Origin: Paralichthys olivaceus
Taxonomy: Eukaryota; Chordata; Actinopteri; Pleuronectiformes; Paralichthyidae
Assembly (NCBI RefSeq): GCF_024713975.1
Contig: NC_091111.1
Location: forward strand, 9,854,501-9,918,500
Direction: 5' to 3'
Length of the DNA: 64,000 nt
In this document: one piece after another, positions 48,824 to 60,500 of the stretch
How the letters are laid out: each line of letters opens with the position of its first letter
How positions within the stretch are numbered: position 1 is the first letter of the stretch
Notes under the pieces: model-generated
Told to the model about the DNA's origin: nothing
What the model saw: the letters and a program-made list of their open reading frames with translations, nothing else
Database searches by the model: none
Made by a program: the position numbers and the translations under genes

Positions 48824-48938
48824 TTTATTTTCCTCATTTCAGCCGCAGATATGTCTTTGTTTCTAAGTTACTGTTTGTTGATTTGTGGTCGGGTTTCATT
48901 TTTTTAAGTGTTTTTTTATGGTGTTGTGTTGGTTGTGG

Positions 48939-48991
<53 letters not shown>

Positions 48992-49798
48992 CCGCTCCAG
49001 GCTGCAGTGGAAAACATCATGAAGGAGAAGATGCCCAAGAGAGGAGGGAGGTGGTGGTTCTCCTGGAGAGGCAGGAACAGCAGCAACAAATCGGTATTTT
49101 CTACATTTTCTGTTCATAAATGAAATGTTTCTGTGGCTGTTGCACTTTTTGCTTCGTTGCAGCTATAGACATCACAAACAAGTGACTGTTACTTTTGCTA
49201 AAAAATGCAACTTTACATAAATTAACACAGTTTTTTCTCTTGTAGGATTCGATGTCGGAGTGTGGGGCGTGTGGCTCTGCTGAGCAGGCTGGGGAAATGT
49301 CAAGCAGGTAAGAAGTCTATAAACATATAAACAGCACTGAACAGCCTCAGTGGTGAACCGTTCTATAAATATCAACCTCTAAATCTGAAAATAGACACAA
49401 AGAAGAATCCTCCTCCAGTGATGAAGACCTCAGAGCAGCCAACCAGACCTCTACCAGCGTCCAATCTGAGCCGGGGCTGGCATCAGGGGGCGTGTCTTAT
49501 AAGAAAGCGCTACGACTCACATCAGAGCAGCTGGTGAGAAGTTTTGTTCAAAATACTATCCTTTATTTAACCAGTCCTACATATTGTCCAAATCTCTTTT
49601 TAAAGGGAGACGTGGCCAAGAATAGCACTTAAATAGTAAAAGTAATTAAACACATTGATTAATAACAATCAGACTTAATCATATAAAACACTTGCACACA
49701 GACGAAGAAGATATTATACTAAAACTTTAATTGTGCAAAAGTTTTCAAACTGAGAATTAATCCGTGTACCATCACACATCGATTATTCTCATTTTCTG

Positions 49799-49836
<38 letters not shown>

Positions 49837-51435
49837 ACAGATGTCTCTCCAGCTGCAGGATGGTCCGAACAATGTAGTGTTCAGTGTGACCACTCAGTAC
49901 CAGGGAACCTCTCGCTGTCAGGGAACCATCTACCTCTGGAACTGGGACGACAAGATAATTATCTCCGACATAGATGGAACCATCACCAGGTCAGTGCATA
50001 TACATTTCTATATATACAGTATAGAATACGTTTGTACGTATATGAAGTGAAAATAGGTGATATATGTTCCTATGGAGCAAAATGGCGTAGTCACATGTAA
50101 GATGTGACCTTCTATGAAATAAACGACCTTTTAATGAATGTGAGAATTCATATTTTCTTTTCACAAGTGTCATTTGTCATCTGTATTCACTGTAGATAAT
50201 GAGGCACCTATTCCATTTTGGTTTAAAGATTAAAGTGAGCAGATGGTTTCATGGTATTTTTCATACTAAATAATAAAAACACAGTTTTTCAAATATCACT
50301 TGTGTTTGTCTCCAGGTCAGACACATTAGGTCACATCCTGCCCACGCTGGGGAAAGACTGGACCCACCAGGGCATCGCACACCTCTACCACAAAGTCAGC
50401 GAGTAAGCACTAATCTATCGACACACGTCTCATTGTTTTTATCAAAGCTTAAAAAGAATTTGAAGAAAGTATAGAGCAGAATTTACAACCACGACTGATC
50501 TATGCCTCCATTAGAAATGGCTACAAGTTCCTGTACTGCTCAGCACGAGCCATCGGCATGGCTGACATGACCAGAGGTTACCTTCACTGGGTCAATGAGA
50601 GAGGCACCATGCTTCCCGTCGGCCCCGTTCTTCTGAGCCCCAGCAGCCTGTTCTCCGCTCTGCACAGGTCTCACATCCACACAAGCACATAGATAGACAG
50701 CAGATAATTCTTCAAATGTCGTCGCTCTCTGTGACATTGAGGGTTGTTGTGTTGCGTTGTGTTTGACAGGGAGGTGATTGAGAAGAAACCAGAGAAGTTC
50801 AAGATTCAGTGTCTCAATGATATCAAGAACCTCTTCTACCCCAACACACAGCCTTTCTATGCAGCTTTTGGCAACAGACCAACGGTACACACACACAAAC
50901 ACACACACACACACACTGCACATATTTTATACAGTATTTAATTTTTTTGGATTATTTGATTATTATTATACACATCTCATCTGTTTAAATGAGATGTGTG
51001 TTATTTCTAACATTAAATCCTTCTCCTCTTGTATATTTGTAGGATGTATACTCCTACAAAGAAGTAGGAGTACCACTCAACAGGATTTTTACAGTTAATC
51101 CCAAAGGCGAGCTGGTGCAGGAGCACGCCAAGACCAACATCTCCTCGTAAGTCCTGCATCCACTGTACAACACCTCCACTGGAGGAGATGTTGTTATTAC
51201 ATGAAATGTTGAGTTTAATCATTTATCGTGTCTGACTCTTGTTTCCGCTCTTCTTTCCAGCTACGCACGTCTCGGTGAGGTGGTGGACCACGTGTTCCCC
51301 CTGAAGATGCGCACCTCCTCCTCGGACTTCCCCTGCTCGGACACCTACAGCCACTTCACGTACTGGAGGAATCAGCTCCCCCGGGTGGATCCTCAGGGTA
51401 CGACACCCCCACAGGGTCCCGGCCCCCACAGCTGA
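42261..51435 (+). CDS. lpin1: lipin-1, phosphatidate phosphatase
   Basis: Mg2+-dependent phosphatidate phosphatase making diacylglycerol for triglyceride and phospholipid synthesis; also a nuclear co-regulator. Nineteen coding exons: 42261-42452, 42543-42638, 44692-44978, 46364-46477, 46821-46944, 47064-47415, 47555-47654, 47749-47933, 48059-48152, 48251-48320, 49001-49093, 49246-49307, 49395-49533, 49841-49989, 50316-50402, 50515-50667, 50770-50884, 51043-51146, 51261-51435. Junctions are GT-AG and all phases agree, giving 896 residues (human about 890). The N-lip domain ([24 protein letters not shown]) is in exons 1-2. Ser106 in ATSPI matches a known regulated phosphosite. The polybasic KKRRKRRRK is at 147-155. 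The C-lip catalytic DIDGT is at 679-683 and the LGHIL coactivator motif at 690-694. Lipin-1 rather than -2/-3 is chosen on [32 protein letters not shown] and the C-terminal [15 protein letters not shown]. The tail after that (...[11 protein letters not shown]) is proline-rich and differs from mammals. Confidence 0.97.
42730..42920. repeat. teleost interspersed repeat copy in lpin1 intron
   Basis: Contains tttctcagggaataattcat followed by ggatctcag and then actgatatctatgattgggt and ggaattt. A fragment with the same layout (gtttatgatatttatgagtt, tgtgcaatttggtgcagatcc) occurs in gnpat near 59950-60030. Recognised as a dispersed fish repeat. Confidence 0.5.
48774..48820. repeat. (CA)n microsatellite in lpin1 intron 10
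   Basis: About 23 CA units. The same intron carries a (TG)n run at 48943-48989, so its two dinucleotide tracts are complementary to each other. Confidence 0.95.
48943..48989. repeat. (TG)n microsatellite adjoining lpin1 exon 11 acceptor
   Basis: About 23 TG units ending 11 bases before the exon 11 start (tgtgtgctccgctccag|GCT). The tract occupies the usual polypyrimidine region. Confidence 0.95.
49797..49840. repeat. (CT)n(CA)n tract forming lpin1 exon 14 acceptor
   Basis: The intron ends in a CT run then about 14 CA units, and the acceptor AG is the last step of the run (cacacacag|ATG). The following exon encodes the catalytic DIDGT motif. Confidence 0.95.
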
Positions 51436-52745
51436 CCGCCTGAGGCCTGCTGAGCGACTTCTTGGCGGGCGGAGTGGACGGAGTGGACAGTGATGGTTAT
51501 GTGTGTGTGATATGGATTTGTTTTGTAGATTTTTATGACAGAGGGAGAACTTTAACAGTGCACAGTGGAGCATCTGAGTAGTCGGCCATTCGGCTGTGAA
51601 TAGTCTTACAATGCACAATATGGACGTCAGCGCACTTTGATGAAAAGATGGCCTCCGGTGTCATCTGTATGTATATGAGAAATAATCATAATTTATTCAG
51701 GCAGCTTAGCACATATTATTTTGGAGTGATTGTTGATTATTTCAGTAGATGAACTTTCTATTTATGCATAAATACTTAACAATAAGCGCTTCATCCATAC
51801 TTTAGAAAGCAAGTTATCAAAACATGTAGAATTTATTTTCTTACTTGAAACTGTTAATGTATGATAGATACATGCAAGCTGGTTTTACATTATAGAAATA
51901 TATACAGCATGTGTTATTCAGTTTGAAATGAATCAGTATTAGTTGTTTAGGACGTCACAAAGTATTACAGCGCACAATGTACTGTATGGAGAAGCATCTA
52001 TGTAGCCGACAAAAGGTTTGTTATAAAGATGGTTTAAGTGAATATGTATTGTTGAGACAATGCTGATAAAACAACAAAGCACAATATTTTTAAAGGTCAC
52101 AGCCATGACATTTCTCTGTATCTGCAGGAGGAGCTAAATCATGTGGTTTTGTTGAGAATGTCATTTCCATGGCAGCCTTCGTTAAGTGTCTTTCAATTTA
52201 TTTATACGCAAACACACTGATCAGCTCTAATGTGTTTTCCACTTTTTTTTAACAAATGACACGATGTGCAACCGACTGACGTTAAAATGTTGCCCCCTAT
52301 TGGTTCTTTTACTGTATTGTTACTGCCATTCCTTGTAGAATAGGACTCAAAGCAAACCTGACTCTGGAAATCCTCATCAGACTCAGACCAGAGTAGAGAG
52401 GACAGCAGGCCGTGGGATAAAAGTTACAGACATAGGAAGAAGAACGCTTATTTCTTTCAACACCAAACACAATATGAGGTCATTACTGTGAGCCGCTGTC
52501 GCCATGTCCTGTATCACTGACCTGATCGTCACAGTGGCTGCGAGTAAACCTGTAGTTTATGAGTTTGTATATAATGCTTTAATATGCTGATATTATTCTT
52601 TCTATGAAAGAGCTAAAAATAGCCTCAAAGTGTTTCATTTTTTGCCTTAACTGTGAACAGGATCAGTCATTTGCTCATTTACTCTATCGACCAGTTCACT
52701 GTTAAAATCTGTGTAATCAAACTCAATAAAAATGCCCTGGAACAA
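51436..52745 (+). other. lpin1: lpin1 3' untranslated region and polyadenylation signal
   Basis: 1.3 kb of AT-rich sequence without splice-compatible coding frames follows the TGA. AATAAA at 52725-52730, followed within 25 bases by a GT-rich stretch, is the most likely end of the transcript. Confidence 0.65.
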
Positions 52746-53504
52746 CAACAAGTGTGTTTTAATTAATTTACTGCATATAACTTTTTTATAACATTGATGA
52801 TTCATCTGCTTTCATATTTCACTTTCACTTGAAAAGCAGTTAAACACTGAATTAACATTTCAATTTCAGATTCAATAGTTGGTTGTGTACAGTATGTGCA
52901 TGTCAACATACAGCATATTCAGGCACTTTTCTACTTTTCTATCTTACTTTTAGTTATCCTCAAGCATTATAATGTTTTCTTTTTTTTGTATTTTTTCAAT
53001 TTCCTTTAAACTTTTTGTACTTTCCTCTAAATCAAAGCTTAAAATATACTTTTATCACATTCCCTTTCCTAATTTGACCTAATTCTAGTTTTTATCATTA
53101 TTATGGTTGGTCTTAATTCAATTTTTATATTTTATTTATTTATTTGAATAAATAAGTTTTCATTGGTTTTTACTTGTGTTTGATTTTGAGAAGCACTTTG
53201 TAACTTTGTTTTGAGAATACATAACAATATTACTATCACTATTATTAAGGTTATGTTACTATGATGTCGTTGTAATCTCTGTCGTGAGTAATAATGAATT
53301 TAAATACAATCTTTAAATATAATGTGGGGGTTATTAGAGGTCATGGGGGCTGAACAGTTACAATATAGAGAAGGAGGAGTTTCCAATCCCAGCGACACCA
53401 TTGGCAGTCTGCAGCCACCACAGGGCGCAGCGGAGGAAGGAATCTGAAACAAAACTAAATCTAAAGTGGACGTGGACAGAAACACATGCACCTGCAGCAG
53501 TGCG

Positions 53505-53541
<37 letters not shown>

Positions 53542-54484
53542 CGCAAACGGTAAGAGACAGTTTGTTTTCATGCAGATCTCTTGTTGCAAGTAGCTGCAAA
53601 CCTTTTAAAACCTACTAGTGACTATTATTATAAAGTACATGCTACTCTGTGACCTTCCTGTGGTCTGTGGTCTTATTTGTCTGTAGTGAGGGAACTCAGA
53701 TCCGAGCAGAGTTCTTTGCTTTTGTTACTGACGTTATTAGAAGTCCACGTTGCCTAACAGCTCTCACTCAGCATTAGAAGGTCAGAGTACAAAACACTGC
53801 AGATAGTGGGTCAGTGTGTTATTTGGTTCATAACTGGATAAATGCATTTGTGTTTTAAAGACAAAGTTCTTGCAACATTAGCGGTTTTTCTACAGTTCCA
53901 CAAATGGCGTCCTCTTGTAAAGTCGATATTTATTAATACATTTGATTTCTTTCTTCAGCCTGGCATTCTAAAGCTGGACGATATGACCATTTATGAAAAT
54001 GATGTTGCAATAATTATTGATATTGTTTTATGCCCAGCCTTAAATCATTCTATGGAGAGATACTCAGATTTTTTTAGCTGAAGTAATTTTTCTCACAGTT
54101 CTATAAACTTCATGTTTAATGGTGATGTAGACATCTATACTGAATGTAACTTCATCGACTGATTTTATAATATTAATTTATAACCCCTGTTTGAACCTGA
54201 TAGTATAAATAAATATTAATGAATAGTAATTGAAATATGAGTAGTCTGTGTTGCTGGTTGTTATTTGGACCCACACCAGCGTAACCTCTCCAAGCATGTC
54301 TTATATTCTCATTTTGTTAGTTATTCAGGACAAAGAGCCACAATTATACAGGAGGACAAGACACAATCAGAGTAACTAACCAATAACAGACATAAGTGGG
54401 GAAGGAAAAATAGAGAATCCGGGAATCTTCTACTAAAGGTGTCAAACTTCAACTTAAACATCAGCACGTCTCCTCTCCTTTCAG
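52746..54484. other. lpin1-gnpat intergenic region / gnpat 5' side
   Basis: Contains T-rich simple sequence (about 52920-53170), a (TG)n run at 53510-53536 and a short element at 53963-54045 with ends GCTGGACGATA and, in reverse complement, GCTGGGCATA. A further gnpat 5' exon may lie here, but I could not identify one. Confidence 0.5.
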
Positions 54485-54508
54485 CACAGTGCTTCAGACC
54501 GAGCAGGG

Positions 54509-57500
54509 ATGGAGGATTTTGTGGATATCCTGGAGGAGAGGAGGCGCAGCTGTGACCTCGGCCATGCCCTCAGGACCTTTAACCCCCACCCCTACCAAGG
54601 AGCGTCCCCCTGCTCCACGGCTGAGCTCAACAAAGCCGTGCTGGAGTCCCAGTATCTACGCTACGTGACTGAAGAGGTGAGAATGTGGCATTTAAAACAA
54701 AAGGGGTTTCACTCTGCAGCTGAAACATTATGGAGTCACCTCCCTGCCTCCCTCCTCAGATTGCCACAGAGACGAGGTCGTCGGTGGTGGAGGTGAGGGA
54801 AGAGGCTTGCAGGCTTTTGGAAGAAATGTCTCACAACCTGCAGCTGGGCTTTATCCGGCTGATGGGCTACACCCTCACCAAGGTGGCCAAGAGGCTCTTC
54901 AGCAGCATCTACGTCAACATGGAGGGCCTCAGCAGGGTCAGGACCAACAACTGAATGGACAACTTCTCTCACAAACTGTCAATGACATGACACTTCAGCT
55001 GTGTTTCTAATTCCTCTGTCCCCACAGCTCCAAAAAGCCATCCAGGAGACGCCTGTCATCCTGATGCCCAATCACAAGAGCTACGTGGACTTCTTAATCA
55101 TCTCCTACATCATGTTCACCTACGACATCCCTATTCCTGTTATCGCTGCAGGAATTCGCAAGTATCTATTAGGATTAAAACAACAGAGCATTATAGATAA
55201 CGTAAGATCATATCAAAACACCTGCATTCATTTCTCTATTTTTCCCTTAAAGCTCTTGCAGGGATGAAGATGGTGGGAGAGATACTGCGTCGCTCTGGGG
55301 CGTTTTTCATCCGCCGCGCCATCGGCTCTGACAAACTGTACTGGGCAGTGCTGTCGGAATATGTCAAAACCATTGTCAGGGTAAGATGTGGCATTCTTCT
55401 CTGTCGTAGCTGTTTTAGAAAGTGTTTGTCAAAACTTGTTTGAAAAGATGCCTCCAACAGTTTGATGTCTTCTCTGCAGAAAGGATTCGCTCCCATGGAG
55501 TTTTATGTGGAAGGGTTGAGGAGTCGCACGCTGAAGTCGCTGACGCCGAAGTTAGGTGAGTGTCCGCATGTTGTGTGTTAGTGTGTCTGTGAACGTGAAA
55601 TATCAGGAACAGGAATTTCATTACATCTGGCCCAAACACTCAGGGATGACCTGATTAAAAATGTGCAGGTCAACAGTTAAATGTTACTGTGACTTCACAA
55701 AACCGTGGACACGTTATCTTACAATCGCTTCGAGAGAATCAATTCAGTTTTGGCACAAGTGTTACTTGGACTCAGGTTAACTGAACGAATGTGGGTGGTG
55801 AAATGTCAAAGTAACGGTGGCTTCACAAAACATGTTTTAGCCTCTTGAATGTGAGCCTTGAGGGAATTTCTATATATTTTGACCAGTTGTCACTTGAACT
55901 CAAATGTTCATTTTCCTGCAGTAGACAACCGCTGCTTACATCGATGATTATTTGAAAATAATTTTATTACAAATAAAATGTAAAGTGGTAAAACGGCAGA
56001 ATGGTTGTGTGCGTGTGTGTGTGTGTGTAGGTATGATGCACATGGTGCTGGATCCCTACTTTAAGAGTGAGGTGTTTGACATCACGCTGGTGCCCATCAG
56101 CATCAGCTACGACAGGGTGCTGGAGGAGTCGCTGCTCGCCCATGAGTTGCTGGGTGTCCCCAAGCCCAAAGAAAGCACTACAGTATGTCCTTGTTTCTTA
56201 AAATGTGTCCATTTATTGCATTTGCAAACAATCAGACCATGTGACTCCTACTCAGAAAGGTCATGTTTAAATAAAGCTGATTATTCTTGCTCGTGACGCA
56301 CTCCCAGCCTCGCTCTCTCTCTGCAGGGTCTGCTGAAGGCCACCAAAGTGCTCCAGGAAGATTACGGCACCATGCATGTGAACTTTGGCCGTCCGCTGTC
56401 AGTCAGACAGATGTGTGAGGGCAAGATCAACCGCTGCCAGTACAACCTCACACCCAGGTCTGGAAAGTTCTTTACAAATCTGTGCTGCATCGTTTAGCCT
56501 CCAGGGAGTAAGCTGGGATTTTAGAAATGAGGAGGTCATGAGGTCTAATTCCTCTTTTACACTTTAAGAATTTAAAGTAAATCCCCTTCAAAAAAGTGCA
56601 AATTATAAATTGTAAGACAGCTCAGTAATTATTTAAAAAAGTTAGAGAATGACAGTATATTACTGATCTTCTGTTGAAGCGTTGCTGGCCATTCCAAAAT
56701 CAAGGAGACAGAGACTTTGCCGTAGGGCCCCTACACTTTGGAACAATCTGCCAGAAGAGATTAGACTAGCAGAATCGGTTTATAAAAAAAGCTTTTACCA
56801 TTTGATGTCTATGACTTTTGTTTATTTATAGTTTTACATGAGCAGAATTAATCGTGAAGTGTTAGTAATGAGGCTCGCTGTTGAATAATGACGCTTAAAC
56901 CGAAGACATTAACATTCAAAGAGAGAGGAGACGTGACGATTGAGCAGCAGCTCCTTGAAAAAAACCCATCATGGCCTCAAAACAAAACACACCAACTAGA
57001 GATGTACATAGTTATCAGTTTAACCTTCAAGCTTTGACTGATTCATAAAAGTTTTTACATCCAGAGCAGGATGACAATCCAAATGCAGACGTCACACTTG
57101 AGGACAGATTCTAGAAACTTAAGTACATGGAAAGGGAGAAGTGTGCAAAAACAGCAGAAGTCATGGTCAAAAAACAAAATGTCTTTTATCAGAAGTCTGT
57201 GGACGAATCTTGATGCTGGAAACGTCACTGGCAAATACATTATTTTCAACGGGAGCTGTAAGGTTTAAGGATTCTCTCTTTTTCAAATGTTTGGTTGTGT
57301 TGATCCAGCAGCCATCAAAAGATTTTTGAACTTACATGAGGGAAACACCAGGAACCTGACGAGACAAAGAGGTGAGGAACACAGGGAGGCAACGAGACAC
57401 AGATGGAAACAATCAGGGCGCTGCAGATTATCAGGGAAGGTGGAAATCAGACAGAGAAAGAAAGTGAGGTGCACTGACATGAGACACAAGGATAAGTTGC

Positions 57501-60500
57501 ACAATTAAACAGGACTTAACTGAATGTGGAAGAACAGAAAAAAACAACTAAACTCAAGAAGCAAATGACTAAAATCCAAAAACCAAACACAAGGAAATAG
57601 TCCATAAATACCAAGAGTCTAACAAAAAGATCCCAACAGAAAGTTTTTTTTATTATTTAATTTATTATTCAACAAGTTATTCATCTTATTAAAACAGTTT
57701 AAATATTACCTAAGGAGCAGTAGTCATCTATTTTCCTGTCTAACTGCACATACAGTCTGTTTGACTGTTTGTCTCGTTCTTCCTCCTGCTCACTCCCTCC
57801 TCTTCTCCCTCTTTGTCTCTATTCACAGGGATCTTCCTCAGAAGCCCACTGCGGAGGCTCAGGCCTGTGTGAGCTGGCTGGCTCATCTCATGGTGCAAGT
57901 CCAAGAAGAGGGCTCTGTGATCAGCCCGTGGTCTCTGATGGCCTGCCTGTTGCTCCAGGCTCCGATCACAGTGCTAACTGAGGAGGGTCTGCTGTGGCAT
58001 CAGCTCACTGAACAAACCCTCTGGCTCAGGAAGCTGGCGCTGGACCTCGGAGCTCGTCTGAACTGGCCTGGTGGGTGAGACTTAACTCACAAGCTACTTT
58101 CAGACATGCAGTGATGTAGTAAGCGAAAGACAAACTCTGCATTTATCATTGTACAATACTAATATAAAACCCATAGTGGGAGGAAGTTCCGCTTCTCCTG
58201 CTCTCAGCAAATACACAAGTGCAGGAGGACACTGTCCAGCTTTAAACCTCGGGGCGAGATAATGTTTCACAGCAGTTCCAGTAAGGGGACATTGTCGTCC
58301 ACAAAGGTCCTGAGAGGAAAGTGTTTTTTAAATGTGACACTGTACAAAAGAAAATGCATCAAAAGCAATGTTAATGATCGTCAGTGACATATACCAGGCT
58401 GTGATAACCCTCCATTACAAATCCTAATATCATATAGTATACGGAAAATAATTAATTTTATGTGTTTTAATAAAAACTAAAAAATTCCAGTATTTTTTAA
58501 ACTGATATTTAAAGGATCAAACTACTGAAAATAAGTTGTAGTGATCTGAACTCGTGTTGGTAAAAATAAGTTAACTGAAAGTGAAAAGTAACATTAATTC
58601 AGCTGCATCAGGACCAATCACATGAGTGGGATCAGTGTTAAGCTCTGCTCACTCTCTATGAGGATTACTTTCTCGTCCCTTTAGTGACCAATAGGTGGCG
58701 TTTTCATACTGCATTTCGAGCGAGCCAGCCAAGGTTGATGCAGAGGAAAGTAAGAGAGTGCAGAAATGTGTCAGCGTCTCACCTTGTGTGTCTGAACCTC
58801 AGCCTGAGGTAGATCAGACAGATTAGATGAATGTGAGTTGGCACAAGTGATCAGATTCACTTAGGAGATGTTCAGTGGATTATGCACTTAAAGGAACTTA
58901 TCCTAAGAGTACCCCGCTGCACTGTCTCACTTTAGACGTCTTTAGTGTGTGAAGATTCACACACGTGTACATATATGTTTACAATCCTGACGCCTCCCTG
59001 ACCTTCTGCGACTCCTGCCTATAGAAGACAGATCATTTTGTGATCGCTCTCTGCAGCACAAACTCCTGACCCGGACGTGATGTCATCCGCCGTGGCCCTC
59101 CACTGCTCCACAGTTCACCGGAAAGCGGGGCGTGTCTACCTGGTTCAGGAGAAAGAGCCGGTGAGGAGGCATCCAATCAGCCCACAGGAGAGTGTGATGA
59201 GGACGGCGTCTGGGGTGCTGATGCTGGCCTCCTACAGGAATCAGGCGCTGCACGTATTTGTGCGTCCAGCCCTGCTCGCCACGGCCATGCACATCACAAA
59301 GAGCACACAGAGAGGTGAGGATCAGACGTGATATATCTGTCAAACCCTACATGTTTTCCTCGTTCTTCATCGTGATCCGTTCCATTCACAGACGAGCTCT
59401 TCGCCTTCTTCTGCTTCCTACAGGACCTCTTCTCCTTCGAGTTCATCTCCATCCCGGGCGAGTTGTCTCAGGTAACACGCTCATCTGTCAGGGCTAAGCA
59501 TCCTCCGAGCATCTCGGGACAGAGAGGATTATGGTCCTCTTAAATCATGTATGAAATGTTAGCTCACAGCTCAACCTCTGACATGTTAGGCTCGGTCAGC
59601 TGATAGAATCCCAGGTTATCTAGTTAAACCAATTAACCACTAATCTTTTTCTGCAGATGATTTTTGAGGTGTTATAGTGTTTGTGTGTGTTTGTTTATCA
59701 TCAGGACTTTGAGAAGGCGTGCTCCCTCCTGAAGAAATGTGGAGCCGCCCGCATCAACCAGCAGGAAGTGACGCTTTCAGATACGGGGGAGGAGACGATA
59801 TCGTTCCTGCGGGCTCTCATACAACCCTTCATGGATTCATACCAGGTCCTTTCACTTCTCCCATCGCTGATATTTCTGGTCATAGATTCCAGTTCTAGTT
59901 TTAAGTTGTTACTTCAAAACAGTCCTGGATCCTGATGAAAAAATGTTAAGAGGTGTTTATGATATTTATGAGTTTGTGCAATTTGGTGCAGATCCAAATA
60001 AAAATCTGGATCTAGTGAATTTAAATGTGTTTGTTATGCCGGGGAGTTATGCATTTTAACTGAGTGCCATTCTTTAGACAGTACAATCAAATGTGACTCC
60101 TTTCAGTTATATAAATAGTTTCTTAATCCTGTCATTAGCTTGTTAGCTTAAAGGCACTACACCCTTTTTAAATGGACTCTTATAATTGAAAAATTCCTTA
60201 GAGACTCTCTGTCGCTGACAATTGTTGTTTGGGTTTTTTGAGTCACAATTCCAAATCATTTTCTGTCAGCTTTTGAAATCGCTGCTTAAGACACAGTTGA
60301 AATTTTCACAACGAGAGAAAAAGAGAGTCTTGAGATCCTCTGCTTGATGAGGTGTGTTTTTATATGCAGGCGATGCTCAGGTACCTCTCTGAGGAAGGCG
60401 CTCACATGCTCACAGAGAAACAGTTCCTACCTGCTGTGAGAAACCTGGCTACCAGGCTCATCCTCTCAGGTAAAAACAGAAAGTGTGAGATACGACCTCT

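Noticed and set aside
58071..58074. Alternative gnpat exon 8 donor GTGAGA four bases downstream
   Set aside because: It would create a TGA early in exon 9, while the donor after 58070 gives [19 protein letters not shown] in frame.
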